Shown: positions 15,857 through 22,243 of the stretch, piece by piece
Numbering within the stretch: the stretch's first letter is position 1
Layout of the letters: each line of letters begins with the position of its first letter
Position numbers and translations under genes: made by a program
The notes under the pieces: generated by a model
The model's database searches: none
Seen by the model: the letters and a program-made list of their open reading frames with translations, nothing else
What the model was told of the DNA's origin: nothing
IMG/VR virus record: IMGVR_UViG_3300018084_000011
Location: 1-27,421 of that record
DNA: 27,421 nucleotides
Origin: a virus
Direction: 5' to 3' (one strand)

Positions 15857-16885
15857 ATGAAAGAATTCACCGAATTCCGAACAGAATTGAATGAAGGTGT
15901 CGAGGACCTCGTCGAACATGTGACGATGCCACCGAACATTTTGATTCTCCGTAGGAGAACGGTACGTCAGTTTCCTGATGGTGTCTATGTCGCGCTGTAC
16001 TACAACGACAAACTGGGTCTCCAGTTCAGCATACCCTATGGGGCTGCGACAGAACCCATTGTGACACCGGTTGCGTTGAAGGAAACTGAAGAGTTAAAAG
16101 AAATCTCGATACCTGTTGCCAATCGTGCCTATCACGAAAGGCAGAAGCGTGGAACTGAAGCACTCAAAAAATCTGATTATAAAACCGCTAGCGGTCATTT
16201 CAAAAAAGCGATGAAAACTGTAGACTTGAGAGCCAAGAAATACGACATTGAGGATCGTGGTGGACTGGTGAAAGAATCCGAACATTTGACTGAAGTGGAA
16301 CAGGACACACCAGAAGAATTGAAACGACATGCTGAAATCGCAGCGTTATGGCAAAAGCGGAAAAAGAAGTTGGGTGAGAAGCAACCCACCGAAAAGAAAT
16401 TAGAAGAGGGGTTAGGTTTACCTGTACGTGGCTACATTTCACCAGAACGTAGGCGTCACCTTTGGATGCGAGAGTTTGAGAACCATGTGGTCAAAACACA
16501 CCCACATCTCGCTGGAAAAATTGATTGGAATACCGCAGCCCACTTGCATAATACAGGTCATAAACCTGAAGGTGCAGCCCATTGGTATACCGCGAGCAAG
16601 CCGTTGAAGGAAACCGTTAAGAAATTAACAGAAGATCATCCAGAGGAAGAGTCCGAACACGGCCTTGTTCAGCGTCTCCGTAATATTACAGATTTTCATG
16701 CGATTCACCACATCACTCATGCCGATGGCTCCAGGACACATGTAGATCCGACAACCGCACACGCGCTTTTGACAGTCCACGATAGCTTGCATCCCGATAA
16801 CCAGAAGAAGTTTGTTCAGCACCTGGAGCATTCGAAAGCAAAGTTTCACAAAATGTTGGATTTTACGTGGAAAAGTGTGAAATGA
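15857..16885 (+). CDS. Multidomain prohead-core-like protein
   Basis: A 342-residue charged protein of the portal-protease interval. Residues 1-70 include a beta segment (LILRRRTVRQFPDGVYVALY, GLQFSIPYG). Residues 75-135 are helical and basic (ELKEISIPVANRAYHERQKR). Residues 185-245 contain a compact WMREFENHVVKTHPH...LHNTGHKP stretch. Residues 270-342 (TTAHALLTVHDSLHPDNQKK, FHKMLDFTWKSV) resemble a short C-terminal module in head-assembly proteins of aquatic T4-like phages, from memory. Three sites fit the gp21 cleavage rule [LIV]-x-E|[GAS]: LNE|G near residue 12, VKE|S near 140 and LEE|G near 185. A core or internal head role is inferred; function is unproven. The ribosome site is weak, so translation may be coupled. 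Confidence 0.65.
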   Translation: MKEFTEFRTELNEGVEDLVEHVTMPPNILILRRRTVRQFPDGVYVALYYNDKLGLQFSIPYGAATEPIVTPVALKETEELKEISIPVANRAYHERQKRGTEALKKSDYKTASGHFKKAMKTVDLRAKKYDIEDRGGLVKESEHLTEVEQDTPEELKRHAEIAALWQKRKKKLGEKQPTEKKLEEGLGLPVRGYISPERRRHLWMREFENHVVKTHPHLAGKIDWNTAAHLHNTGHKPEGAAHWYTASKPLKETVKKLTEDHPEEESEHGLVQRLRNITDFHAIHHITHADGSRTHVDPTTAHALLTVHDSLHPDNQKKFVQHLEHSKAKFHKMLDFTWKSVK

Positions 16886-17196
16886 ACACCGTGACCCTAG
16901 AGGTGGTCTGTGAGTTGCTGAGTGAGATCGCCAGCAGGAACCGCATGAAGCAGGGTCGCACGATCCTGATTCGCAGAAGAATTCGTAAGGGAAAATTGCA
17001 GAGGAATATTCGACGTTCAGCGGTCAAAGGGTACACGGTTCGCCGAGGGAAGATCACACGGATACCTGTAGCGCGGCGCATTCACATGAGGATTGTGCAG
17101 AAGCGAGCGAGCCGGAAGCGCAAGGCTCACATGCAACAAACCCTCAGGAAACGGAAGTTGAGTCTCAGGAAACGCAAGGCACTTGGCATAAAATAA
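16882..17196 (+). CDS. Very basic small protein, possible head-internal or core protein
   Basis: A 104-residue protein starting at an ATG that overlaps the previous stop (ATGA); an in-frame GTG at 16867 is less likely. After an N-terminal helix (MNTVTLEVVCELLSEIASRN) the chain is dense in Arg and Lys, including RRRIRKGKLQRNIRRSAVKG and SRKRKAHMQQTLRKRKLSLR, with almost no acidic residues after position 20. Similar Arg/Lys-rich small proteins occur at this place in aquatic T4-like phages (memory). DNA or RNA binding inside the prohead, or charge balance for the acidic scaffold gp22, is a reasonable inference; no motif defines it. Confidence 0.65.
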   Translation: MNTVTLEVVCELLSEIASRNRMKQGRTILIRRRIRKGKLQRNIRRSAVKGYTVRRGKITRIPVARRIHMRIVQKRASRKRKAHMQQTLRKRKLSLRKRKALGIK

Positions 17197-17208
17197 TAAG
17201 GGGATACC

Positions 17209-17592
17209 ATGGGATTAGAAATTATCAATAAATTTCGGGGACCTTCGATCATTCGCGTGACCAATGCACTGTCAGCGACCACGATCAATTTGTCACAACT
17301 GAGTGCCAATGTCAACACAGAGAATGTCATCTCCGCGGTGATCACATCGGCTAAATGGACCCTGCAACCCACAACAGGAAACTTTATTGTGAGTCGTGGA
17401 AACCCGGTGAGCAACTTGACCAACACGGTCTTGAACGCCTGGCAAACGGGTTACTGGCAACACGATGAAGGTGCGAGAGCCTTGGGTAACACCCCAACCG
17501 GAAATATCATCGTAACCCTGGTGACCGATGGTACTGGCATCTTTACTGTCTCGAAAGATTGTTCCTATAACGTCGATACCTCGGTCCTGTAA
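17209..17592 (+). CDS. Hypothetical beta-rich protein of the head gene cluster
   Basis: A 127-residue protein I do not recognise. It is rich in Thr, Asn, Val and Ile with alternating hydrophobic strands (IIRVTNALSATTINLSQL, NVISAVITSAKWTLQ, IIVTLVTDGTGIFTVSK), a single Cys near the C-terminus and no membrane segment. The ATG has AAGGGGAT upstream. The place between the basic core protein and the prohead protease, and the all-beta look, suggest a small capsid-associated or decoration protein, but that is positional guesswork. Confidence 0.6.
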   Translation: MGLEIINKFRGPSIIRVTNALSATTINLSQLSANVNTENVISAVITSAKWTLQPTTGNFIVSRGNPVSNLTNTVLNAWQTGYWQHDEGARALGNTPTGNIIVTLVTDGTGIFTVSKDCSYNVDTSVL

Positions 17593-17602
17593 GGGAGACC
17601 CA

Positions 17603-18280
17603 ATGAAGCTGATTAGAGAGTGCTTCGAAAACGTCAAGGTTCTCACGGAAGCCGATAAACTGTCAGGCAAAAAATCCTTCTACATCGAGGGGATTTTTAT
17701 TCAGACCGAGCGGCCCAACAAGAACCGTAGGCAGTATTGCTTTGAGTCGATGAACCGTGAGATCAAGCGGTACACCGACACCTACATCAAGGAAAACCGG
17801 GCGTTTGGTGAATTGGGGCACCCTGATACCCCAACGATCAACCTGGAACGAGTCTCGCACCTCATCAAGGAACTCAGGGCCGATGGAAAGGACTTCTATG
17901 GCAAGGCCAAGATCCTGACCACTCCCTATGGGAAAATTGTTGAATCCTTGCTGGAAGAGGGCGCCAAGATTGCGGTGAGTACCCGTGGCCTAGGGTCCCT
18001 CGTAGCTGGACCCAATGGTATCAACATGGTTCAGGACGATTTTCAGTTGGCCACAGCGGCCGACATTGTAGCGGACCCCTCAGCCCCCGATGCCTTCGTG
18101 GCCGGGATCATGGAGGGTCGTGAGTGGGTATTTGAGGCCGCCAAGGGTACCTGGGTGGAAAAACAGATCGAACAACTCTACGAGGCTCTCCCAAAATACA
18201 GCACCAAACAGTTACACGAGACGGCCGCCAAGCTCTTTACAGATTTCATGGACGGTATCACCAAGACGGGGCGAAAATAG
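17603..18280 (+). CDS. gp21: Prohead maturation protease, gp21-like
   Basis: A 225-residue serine protease (T4 gp21: 212) that cleaves head proteins during maturation. The catalytic pair is visible: His73 in GELGHPDTP and Ser126 in VSTRGLGSL. Other family segments are SFYIEGIFIQTERPNKNRR at the N-terminus and HLIKELRADGKDFYGKAKIL with TPYGKIVESLLEEGAKI. The start is the ATG at 17603, with AAGGGAG upstream; the frame is open further 5' but that part is inside the preceding gene. Likely cleavage sites are visible in gp22, gp23 and the core protein. Confidence 0.93.
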   Translation: MKLIRECFENVKVLTEADKLSGKKSFYIEGIFIQTERPNKNRRQYCFESMNREIKRYTDTYIKENRAFGELGHPDTPTINLERVSHLIKELRADGKDFYGKAKILTTPYGKIVESLLEEGAKIAVSTRGLGSLVAGPNGINMVQDDFQLATAADIVADPSAPDAFVAGIMEGREWVFEAAKGTWVEKQIEQLYEALPKYSTKQLHETAAKLFTDFMDGITKTGRK

Positions 18281-18301
18281 ACAGAGACAGGTATCAAGTA
18301 T

Positions 18302-18309
18302 TATAAATA
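18302..18309 (+). promoter_or_regulatory. Phage late promoter (TATAAATA) before gp22
   Basis: A perfect match to the T4 late consensus TATAAATA in the 59-base gap before the scaffold gene. Predicted start about 18315, then AAGGAG and the ATG at 18340. It probably drives both gp22 and gp23, since no other promoter lies between them. Confidence 0.88.
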
Positions 18310-18339
18310 GTCATCACGCACACAACAAGGAGTTACCCA

Positions 18340-19422
18340 ATGAAGAAGAATAATCTCATGGAAGCCGCAGCAGAAATCCTTAAAGGTAGCCTGTCCTCGG
18401 CACCTCGTGAAGAAATGCACAAGGTTGAAGGTGAAGTACAGGACCTTGGTGGCGACACACCTCAAAAGCACAGTGACGAAAAACTCGATGTCCACGCAAA
18501 AGAAGCAACACCTCCTGGCAAGCAGCCTGATTCAAGCACCAAAGCCCCAGCCCAAAAGCTCGCGGGTTCTGATGCTCCTGTCATTGACCCAACAGACCGG
18601 GGTGATGCCAGTGACGAAGAAGAGGAAATTGAGAGTCGCATTCACGCAGGTTTGGAAAAGGGTGACTTGACCGAAGAGTGGAAGCAATCCATCTCCGAGG
18701 ACGTCGCTGCAATTCTCGCATCCGAAACAGGACTCCCCAAGGAATTTTCGACCAAGATTGGGACCATCTACGAAGCTCGCGTGACCGACAAGATTCAGAG
18801 CATCGCAGAATCACTCGAAGCAGAATACGCAGAGAAATTTGAAGCCGCTGTGATCGAAGTTCGTGACAACCTGACCGAGCAAGTCAATGACTATCTCGAT
18901 TACGTCGTTGAAGAGTGGATGACACAAAACGAACTCGCAATCGAAAAGGGACTCCGTTCCGAGTTGACCGAAGAATTCATCGGTGGATTGCGTAACTTGT
19001 TCCTTGAACACTACATCGACATTCCAGCCGAAAAAGTTGACCTCGTTGACGAACTCGCCACCAAGGTTGAGGAATTGACCGGATCATTGAACGAAGAAGT
19101 CGCCAAGAGCGTGGAACTCAAGAAACAGCTTGGCGAATCCAAGAAAGTAGAAATTCTCCAAGGTGTCTGTGAAGGATTGACACAGACCCAAGTTGAGAAA
19201 GTTCGCTCACTCGCAGAGAGCGTCGAACTCACCGCAGAAGGTGATTACAAGGAGAAGTTGTCCACAATCCGTGAGAACTACTTTCCCGCAACAGCAGGAA
19301 AGAAGATCGATGCGAAAGTGTTGACCGAAGCTCAGGAACCCTTGGCGGAAGATAAGCCAAAGGCCTACGCTGAAGCTGGAGTTGCCTCAGTCGCAGCAGC
19401 ATTGAGCCGAACGAACAAGTAA
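18340..19422 (+). CDS. gp22: Prohead scaffolding core protein, gp22-like
   Basis: A 360-residue acidic scaffold protein (T4 gp22: 269). The conserved region is NDYLDYVVEEWMTQNELAIE, SELTEEFIGGLRNLFLEHYI and IPAEKVDLVDELATKVEELT, forming long helices. Residues 1-110 are an extended, low-complexity acidic arm (SSTKAPAQKLAGSD, ASDEEEEIE) longer than in T4. Several sites match the gp21 rule [LIV]-x-E|[AGS], e.g. LME|A near residue 8, IYE|A, LGE|S and LTE|A, as expected for a scaffold that is cut up and expelled. The late promoter with the best T4 match lies just upstream, and gp23 follows after 25 bases. Confidence 0.9.
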   Translation: MKKNNLMEAAAEILKGSLSSAPREEMHKVEGEVQDLGGDTPQKHSDEKLDVHAKEATPPGKQPDSSTKAPAQKLAGSDAPVIDPTDRGDASDEEEEIESRIHAGLEKGDLTEEWKQSISEDVAAILASETGLPKEFSTKIGTIYEARVTDKIQSIAESLEAEYAEKFEAAVIEVRDNLTEQVNDYLDYVVEEWMTQNELAIEKGLRSELTEEFIGGLRNLFLEHYIDIPAEKVDLVDELATKVEELTGSLNEEVAKSVELKKQLGESKKVEILQGVCEGLTQTQVEKVRSLAESVELTAEGDYKEKLSTIRENYFPATAGKKIDAKVLTEAQEPLAEDKPKAYAEAGVASVAAALSRTNK

Positions 19423-19447
19423 GATCACCTTCACAAGGAGAATCACA

Positions 19448-20788
19448 ATGTTTTTATCAGAAAACCTCGAAAAGAAATGGGCACCAGTCCTCGACCACGA
19501 GGGATTGCCTAAGATTACTGACAAGTACCGACGCGCGGTCACCGCAGTCGTACTGGAGAACATGGAAGTCGCCCTCAAGGCGGAATCCAGAATGCTCAAC
19601 GAAGCAGCCCCAATCAACGCAACAGGCGGTGGTTTGACGGGTGCAGCGACCGCAACGGGACCGATGGCGGGATATGACCCCATCCTCATCTCGTTGGTTC
19701 GTCGTTCACTCCCGAACCTCATTGCCTATGACATTTGCGGTGTTCAGCCGATGACCGGTCCTACGGGATTGATCTTCGCTATGCGTACCGTCTATGCCAA
19801 CGCGACACTGGGACGCCTCGAAGAAGCATTCTACAACGAAGCCAACACAGGTTGGTCGGGTGCACAAGCAGCCCAAACAGCCTTGACACTCACTGCCTCA
19901 GGTAACACCGCGGTGGTCTTCCAGACACCAGTGAATCCTGGAGTGGGTATGTCTACGGCCTCAGCGGAAGGTTTGGGTGCCTCGGGCAACAACGCTTTCC
20001 AAGAAATGGCCTTCTCAATCGAGAAAGTCACCGTTACTGCAGTCACCCGTGCATTGAAGGCTGAATACAGTCTTGAACTCGCACAGGACCTGAAGGCAGT
20101 TCACGGATTGGATGCAGAGACCGAATTGTCGAACATCCTCTCAGCCGAAGTGCTCTCAGAAATCAACCGCGAAGTTATTCGCTCCATCTACTCGATTGCT
20201 CGCGTGGGTTGCCAAGTCGGAACCACCGCAATCGGAACCTTCGACCTCGACACTGACTCCAACGGACGTTGGATGGTGGAAAAGATCAAGGGCTTGGGCT
20301 TCCAGCTTGAGCGTGAAGCGAACACCATCGCCAAGCAAACTCGTCGTGGCAAGGGCAACGTGGTCATCTGCTCGTCAGATGTCGCGTCCGCTTTCGCACT
20401 CGCCGGATTGCTCGACTACGCTGGTGCCTTAGCGAACAATGTGAACCTCAATGTTGACGACACAGGCAACACCTACGCAGGATTGCTCTTGGGTCGCTTC
20501 AAGGTCTACATTGACCCTTACTTCCCAGTCTCTCAGTCACAGGAGTTTGTGGTTGTCGGATACAAGGGATCGAACGCCTATGACGCAGGACTCTTCTACT
20601 GCCCATACGTTCCTCTCCAGATGGTCCGCGCCATTGACACCAACACCTTCCAGCCTAAGATTGGATTCAAGACTCGTTACGGGCTTGTCGCCAACCCATT
20701 CGCTGAAGGGTTGACCCAGGGATCAGGTGCGCTCACCGTGCGCTCAAATGTTTACTACCGCGCATTCAAGGTAGCAAACATTGCCTAA
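19448..20788 (+). CDS. gp23: Major capsid protein, gp23-like
   Basis: A 446-residue HK97-fold capsid subunit (T4 gp23: 521). Family features are WAPVLDHEGLPKITDKYRRA at the N-terminus, GYDPILISLVRRSLPNLIAY, DICGVQPMTGPTGLIFAMR, EMAFSIEKVTVTAVTRALKA, SLELAQDLKAVHGLDAETEL, NILSAEVLSEINREVIRSIY and KVYIDPYFPVSQSQEFVVVG. A gp21-type processing site is visible at MLNE|AAPINATGG, giving cleavage after Glu52 and a mature chain of about 394 residues. The ATG follows AAGGAG 25 bases after gp22 and is read from the same late promoter. A terminator follows 36 bases after the stop. Confidence 0.96.
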   Translation: MFLSENLEKKWAPVLDHEGLPKITDKYRRAVTAVVLENMEVALKAESRMLNEAAPINATGGGLTGAATATGPMAGYDPILISLVRRSLPNLIAYDICGVQPMTGPTGLIFAMRTVYANATLGRLEEAFYNEANTGWSGAQAAQTALTLTASGNTAVVFQTPVNPGVGMSTASAEGLGASGNNAFQEMAFSIEKVTVTAVTRALKAEYSLELAQDLKAVHGLDAETELSNILSAEVLSEINREVIRSIYSIARVGCQVGTTAIGTFDLDTDSNGRWMVEKIKGLGFQLEREANTIAKQTRRGKGNVVICSSDVASAFALAGLLDYAGALANNVNLNVDDTGNTYAGLLLGRFKVYIDPYFPVSQSQEFVVVGYKGSNAYDAGLFYCPYVPLQMVRAIDTNTFQPKIGFKTRYGLVANPFAEGLTQGSGALTVRSNVYYRAFKVANIA

Positions 20789-20824
20789 GTTATTCTGGAA
20801 AACCAGATAGCATAGCAAAGAATT

Positions 20825-20852
20825 GGGGTCCTCACAAGGGACCCCTTTTTTT
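20825..20852 (+). terminator. Intrinsic terminator after gp23
   Basis: A seven-pair stem, GGGGTCC (20825-20831) with GGACCCC (20839-20845), around a TCACAAG loop, followed by seven T residues (20846-20852). It ends the head operon and sits only three bases before a sigma70 -35 hexamer. Confidence 0.93.
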
Positions 20853-20855
20853 ATC

Positions 20856-20884
20856 TTGACATTCCATCCTAAATAGCGTATAGT
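20856..20884 (+). promoter_or_regulatory. Sigma70-type promoter TTGACA-17-TATAGT
   Basis: A perfect -35 TTGACA (20856-20861), a 17-base spacer and TATAGT (20879-20884) lie in the intergenic gap immediately after the gp23 terminator. Predicted start is near 20891, about 65 bases before the next ATG. A late promoter element (20868-20875) is nested in the spacer. It would let host RNA polymerase transcribe the downstream module independently of gp55. Confidence 0.85.
20868..20875 (+). promoter_or_regulatory. Phage late promoter (CCTAAATA) nested in the sigma70 spacer
   Basis: CCTAAATAG, the same CTAAATAG core as the element before gp13, lies between the -35 and -10 hexamers of the sigma70 promoter. 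Its predicted start is near 20881. If functional, the downstream genes would switch from host to phage late control at almost the same start site. Confidence 0.55.
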
Positions 20885-20955
20885 GTATCGCTTAGGTCTC
20901 AAAGTCCGCCTATAAACCCTTTCTGTTCGCTCTGGGGGCACTTTTAGGAGTCTCT

Positions 20956-21201
20956 ATGTCCGTATGGTTACTGCTCATGGTCCTCATCGGCCCCGTATCG
21001 GGTCTCGATTCCTCATATCTCCTCAACACCTTCACTTCTCCAGAGGCCGCCACCGAATGTCATGATGAAAAAATTCGCATTGGTGAGGAAATGGCCAAGG
21101 CCTATCCTGGTGATGAGAGTTTCAAAATTATTTGCAGAGAACGAACAACCATACCAGTGGAACCTGAACCAGAACCCCAGGTCATTGAGAAACAAATTTA
21201 G
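20956..21201 (+). CDS. Small exported protein with two cysteines
   Basis: An 81-residue protein with a clear N-terminal signal-like segment (SVWLLLMVLIGPVSGLDSS), a possible cleavage after VSG, then TFTSPEAATECHDEKIRIGE and ESFKIICRERT, and a Pro/Glu tail (VEPEPEPQV). Two Cys about 25 residues apart could pair outside the cytoplasm. No lipobox is evident. The layout matches the protein at 6355-6633. AGGAG lies nine bases before the ATG. It is the first gene behind the sigma70/late double promoter. Function unknown; action in the host envelope is inferred from the signal segment. Confidence 0.65.
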   Translation: MSVWLLLMVLIGPVSGLDSSYLLNTFTSPEAATECHDEKIRIGEEMAKAYPGDESFKIICRERTTIPVEPEPEPQVIEKQI

Positions 21202-21212
21202 GAGGCTTGATC

Positions 21213-21746
21213 ATGGCACTACCCAGCATACCCCATACCCCAGCGAATCCGAACCTGATGCACCCCAACAAGTTCGTGGTGACCTTTGTGGCCCTCCCGA
21301 ACATCGAATATTGGGTCCAATCCGCAAACCTACCGGGGCTCTCATTGGGGGAAGCACCGAGACAGACACCGTTTATTGACCTCTACTCACCAGGTGACAA
21401 ACTGATCATCAATCCATTTTCGTTTACCTTTCTGGTCGACGAGGACCTGTTCGGTTGGAAAGAAATTTATACCTGGATGCGTGGCATGACGTTTCCTAGA
21501 GACTTCAAGGAATACCGAGACCTCAACAAACGCCCGGGTACCTTTGGGGCTGTGACACCACAATTCTCAGATGCCGCACTGACGATCCTGGACTCAAAAC
21601 AAAACCCACAGATTCGTGTGAAATATTTTAATTGCTTTCCCATCACCCTTACTGACCTTCTGTTCTCAGCGACCTCAACACCCGATGACCCGGTGACCGC
21701 TGACGCGACGTTTCGTTTCGACCTCTACGAAATAGAAAACTGTTGA
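21213..21746 (+). CDS. Tail-tube-fold structural protein (gp19 paralog, possible baseplate tube component)
   Basis: A 177-residue protein with the tail tube pattern: NLMHPNKFVVTFVALPNIEY, VQSANLPGLSLGEAPRQTPF, FSFTFLVDEDLFGWKEIYTW and MRGMTFP. The same blocks occur in gp19 here (CKTASLPGSTIGH, LSILNDEDF, FEKWLNG). In T4 the baseplate tube initiators gp48 and gp54 share this fold, but they are much longer. The start is the ATG at 21213, seven bases after GGAGG; a TTG at 21207 would be too close to it. It occupies the slot after gp23 where relatives carry tail-completion genes. Its TGA overlaps the -35 of the uvsY promoter. Confidence 0.75.
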   Translation: MALPSIPHTPANPNLMHPNKFVVTFVALPNIEYWVQSANLPGLSLGEAPRQTPFIDLYSPGDKLIINPFSFTFLVDEDLFGWKEIYTWMRGMTFPRDFKEYRDLNKRPGTFGAVTPQFSDAALTILDSKQNPQIRVKYFNCFPITLTDLLFSATSTPDDPVTADATFRFDLYEIENC

Positions 21747-21771
21747 CAACCCCGTGAGACTGTGTTATAAT
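21743..21771 (+). promoter_or_regulatory. Consensus sigma70 promoter TTGACA-17-TATAAT at uvsY
   Basis: TTGACA (21743-21748), a 17-base spacer and TATAAT (21766-21771) form a full consensus promoter. The A of the uvsY ATG is the eighth base after the -10, the normal position for transcription start, so the predicted mRNA begins at or one base before the start codon. The -35 overlaps the stop codon of the upstream gene. Confidence 0.9.
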
Positions 21772-21778
21772 TGTCGTC

Positions 21779-22243
21779 ATGATTCTTGACACTTCACACC
21801 CATCGACAACCCAGGTTGACGCACTGCTCACCGAGTGGCAAAAAGACTCGGCTATGAACCGTCTGGAGCCATCTGCTGAACTTCAAAAAATTGGGTCGAT
21901 GCACTCCAAGTACCTACTGATTCTCTCAACACACCGAAGGGCCCTCCATGAGGGTGAACGGAAAGCGGCCAAATTGCGACGACTCAAATATGAATATTAT
22001 GCTGGCCGCTTGGACAAGGACACCTTAGACAAATATGGTTGGCCCCCATTTCCCTATACCCTCAAAGGTGATCTGGTAATGTATATGGACGCTGACAAGG
22101 ATTTGTCGAATGCCAAGCAGGTGCTCCATGTCCATGAGGAAATTGTGAACCTTTGCGAATCCATTCTCAAGGAACTGGGCAACCGTACGTATCAACTGAA
22201 AGACATTATTCGTTGGGAAATGTTTATCCAGGGTACCCACTGA
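21779..22243 (+). CDS. uvsY: Recombination mediator protein UvsY
   Basis: A 154-residue protein (T4 UvsY: 137) that loads the UvsX recombinase onto gp32-coated single-stranded DNA. The diagnostic region is RLKYEYYAGRLDKDTLDKYG, then MYMDADKDLSNAKQVLHVHE and a C-terminal RTYQLKDIIRWEMFIQG, matching the T4 order YYSGR...ADKDVLK...FAIKHIQDMRAFEAG. The N-terminus is about 15 residues longer than T4. ATG 21779 is the only usable start in frame, and there is no Shine-Dalgarno before it; a consensus promoter ends seven bases upstream, so leaderless translation is likely. Its stop overlaps the uvsW ATG by one base (TGATG). Confidence 0.9.
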   Translation: MILDTSHPSTTQVDALLTEWQKDSAMNRLEPSAELQKIGSMHSKYLLILSTHRRALHEGERKAAKLRRLKYEYYAGRLDKDTLDKYGWPPFPYTLKGDLVMYMDADKDLSNAKQVLHVHEEIVNLCESILKELGNRTYQLKDIIRWEMFIQGTH

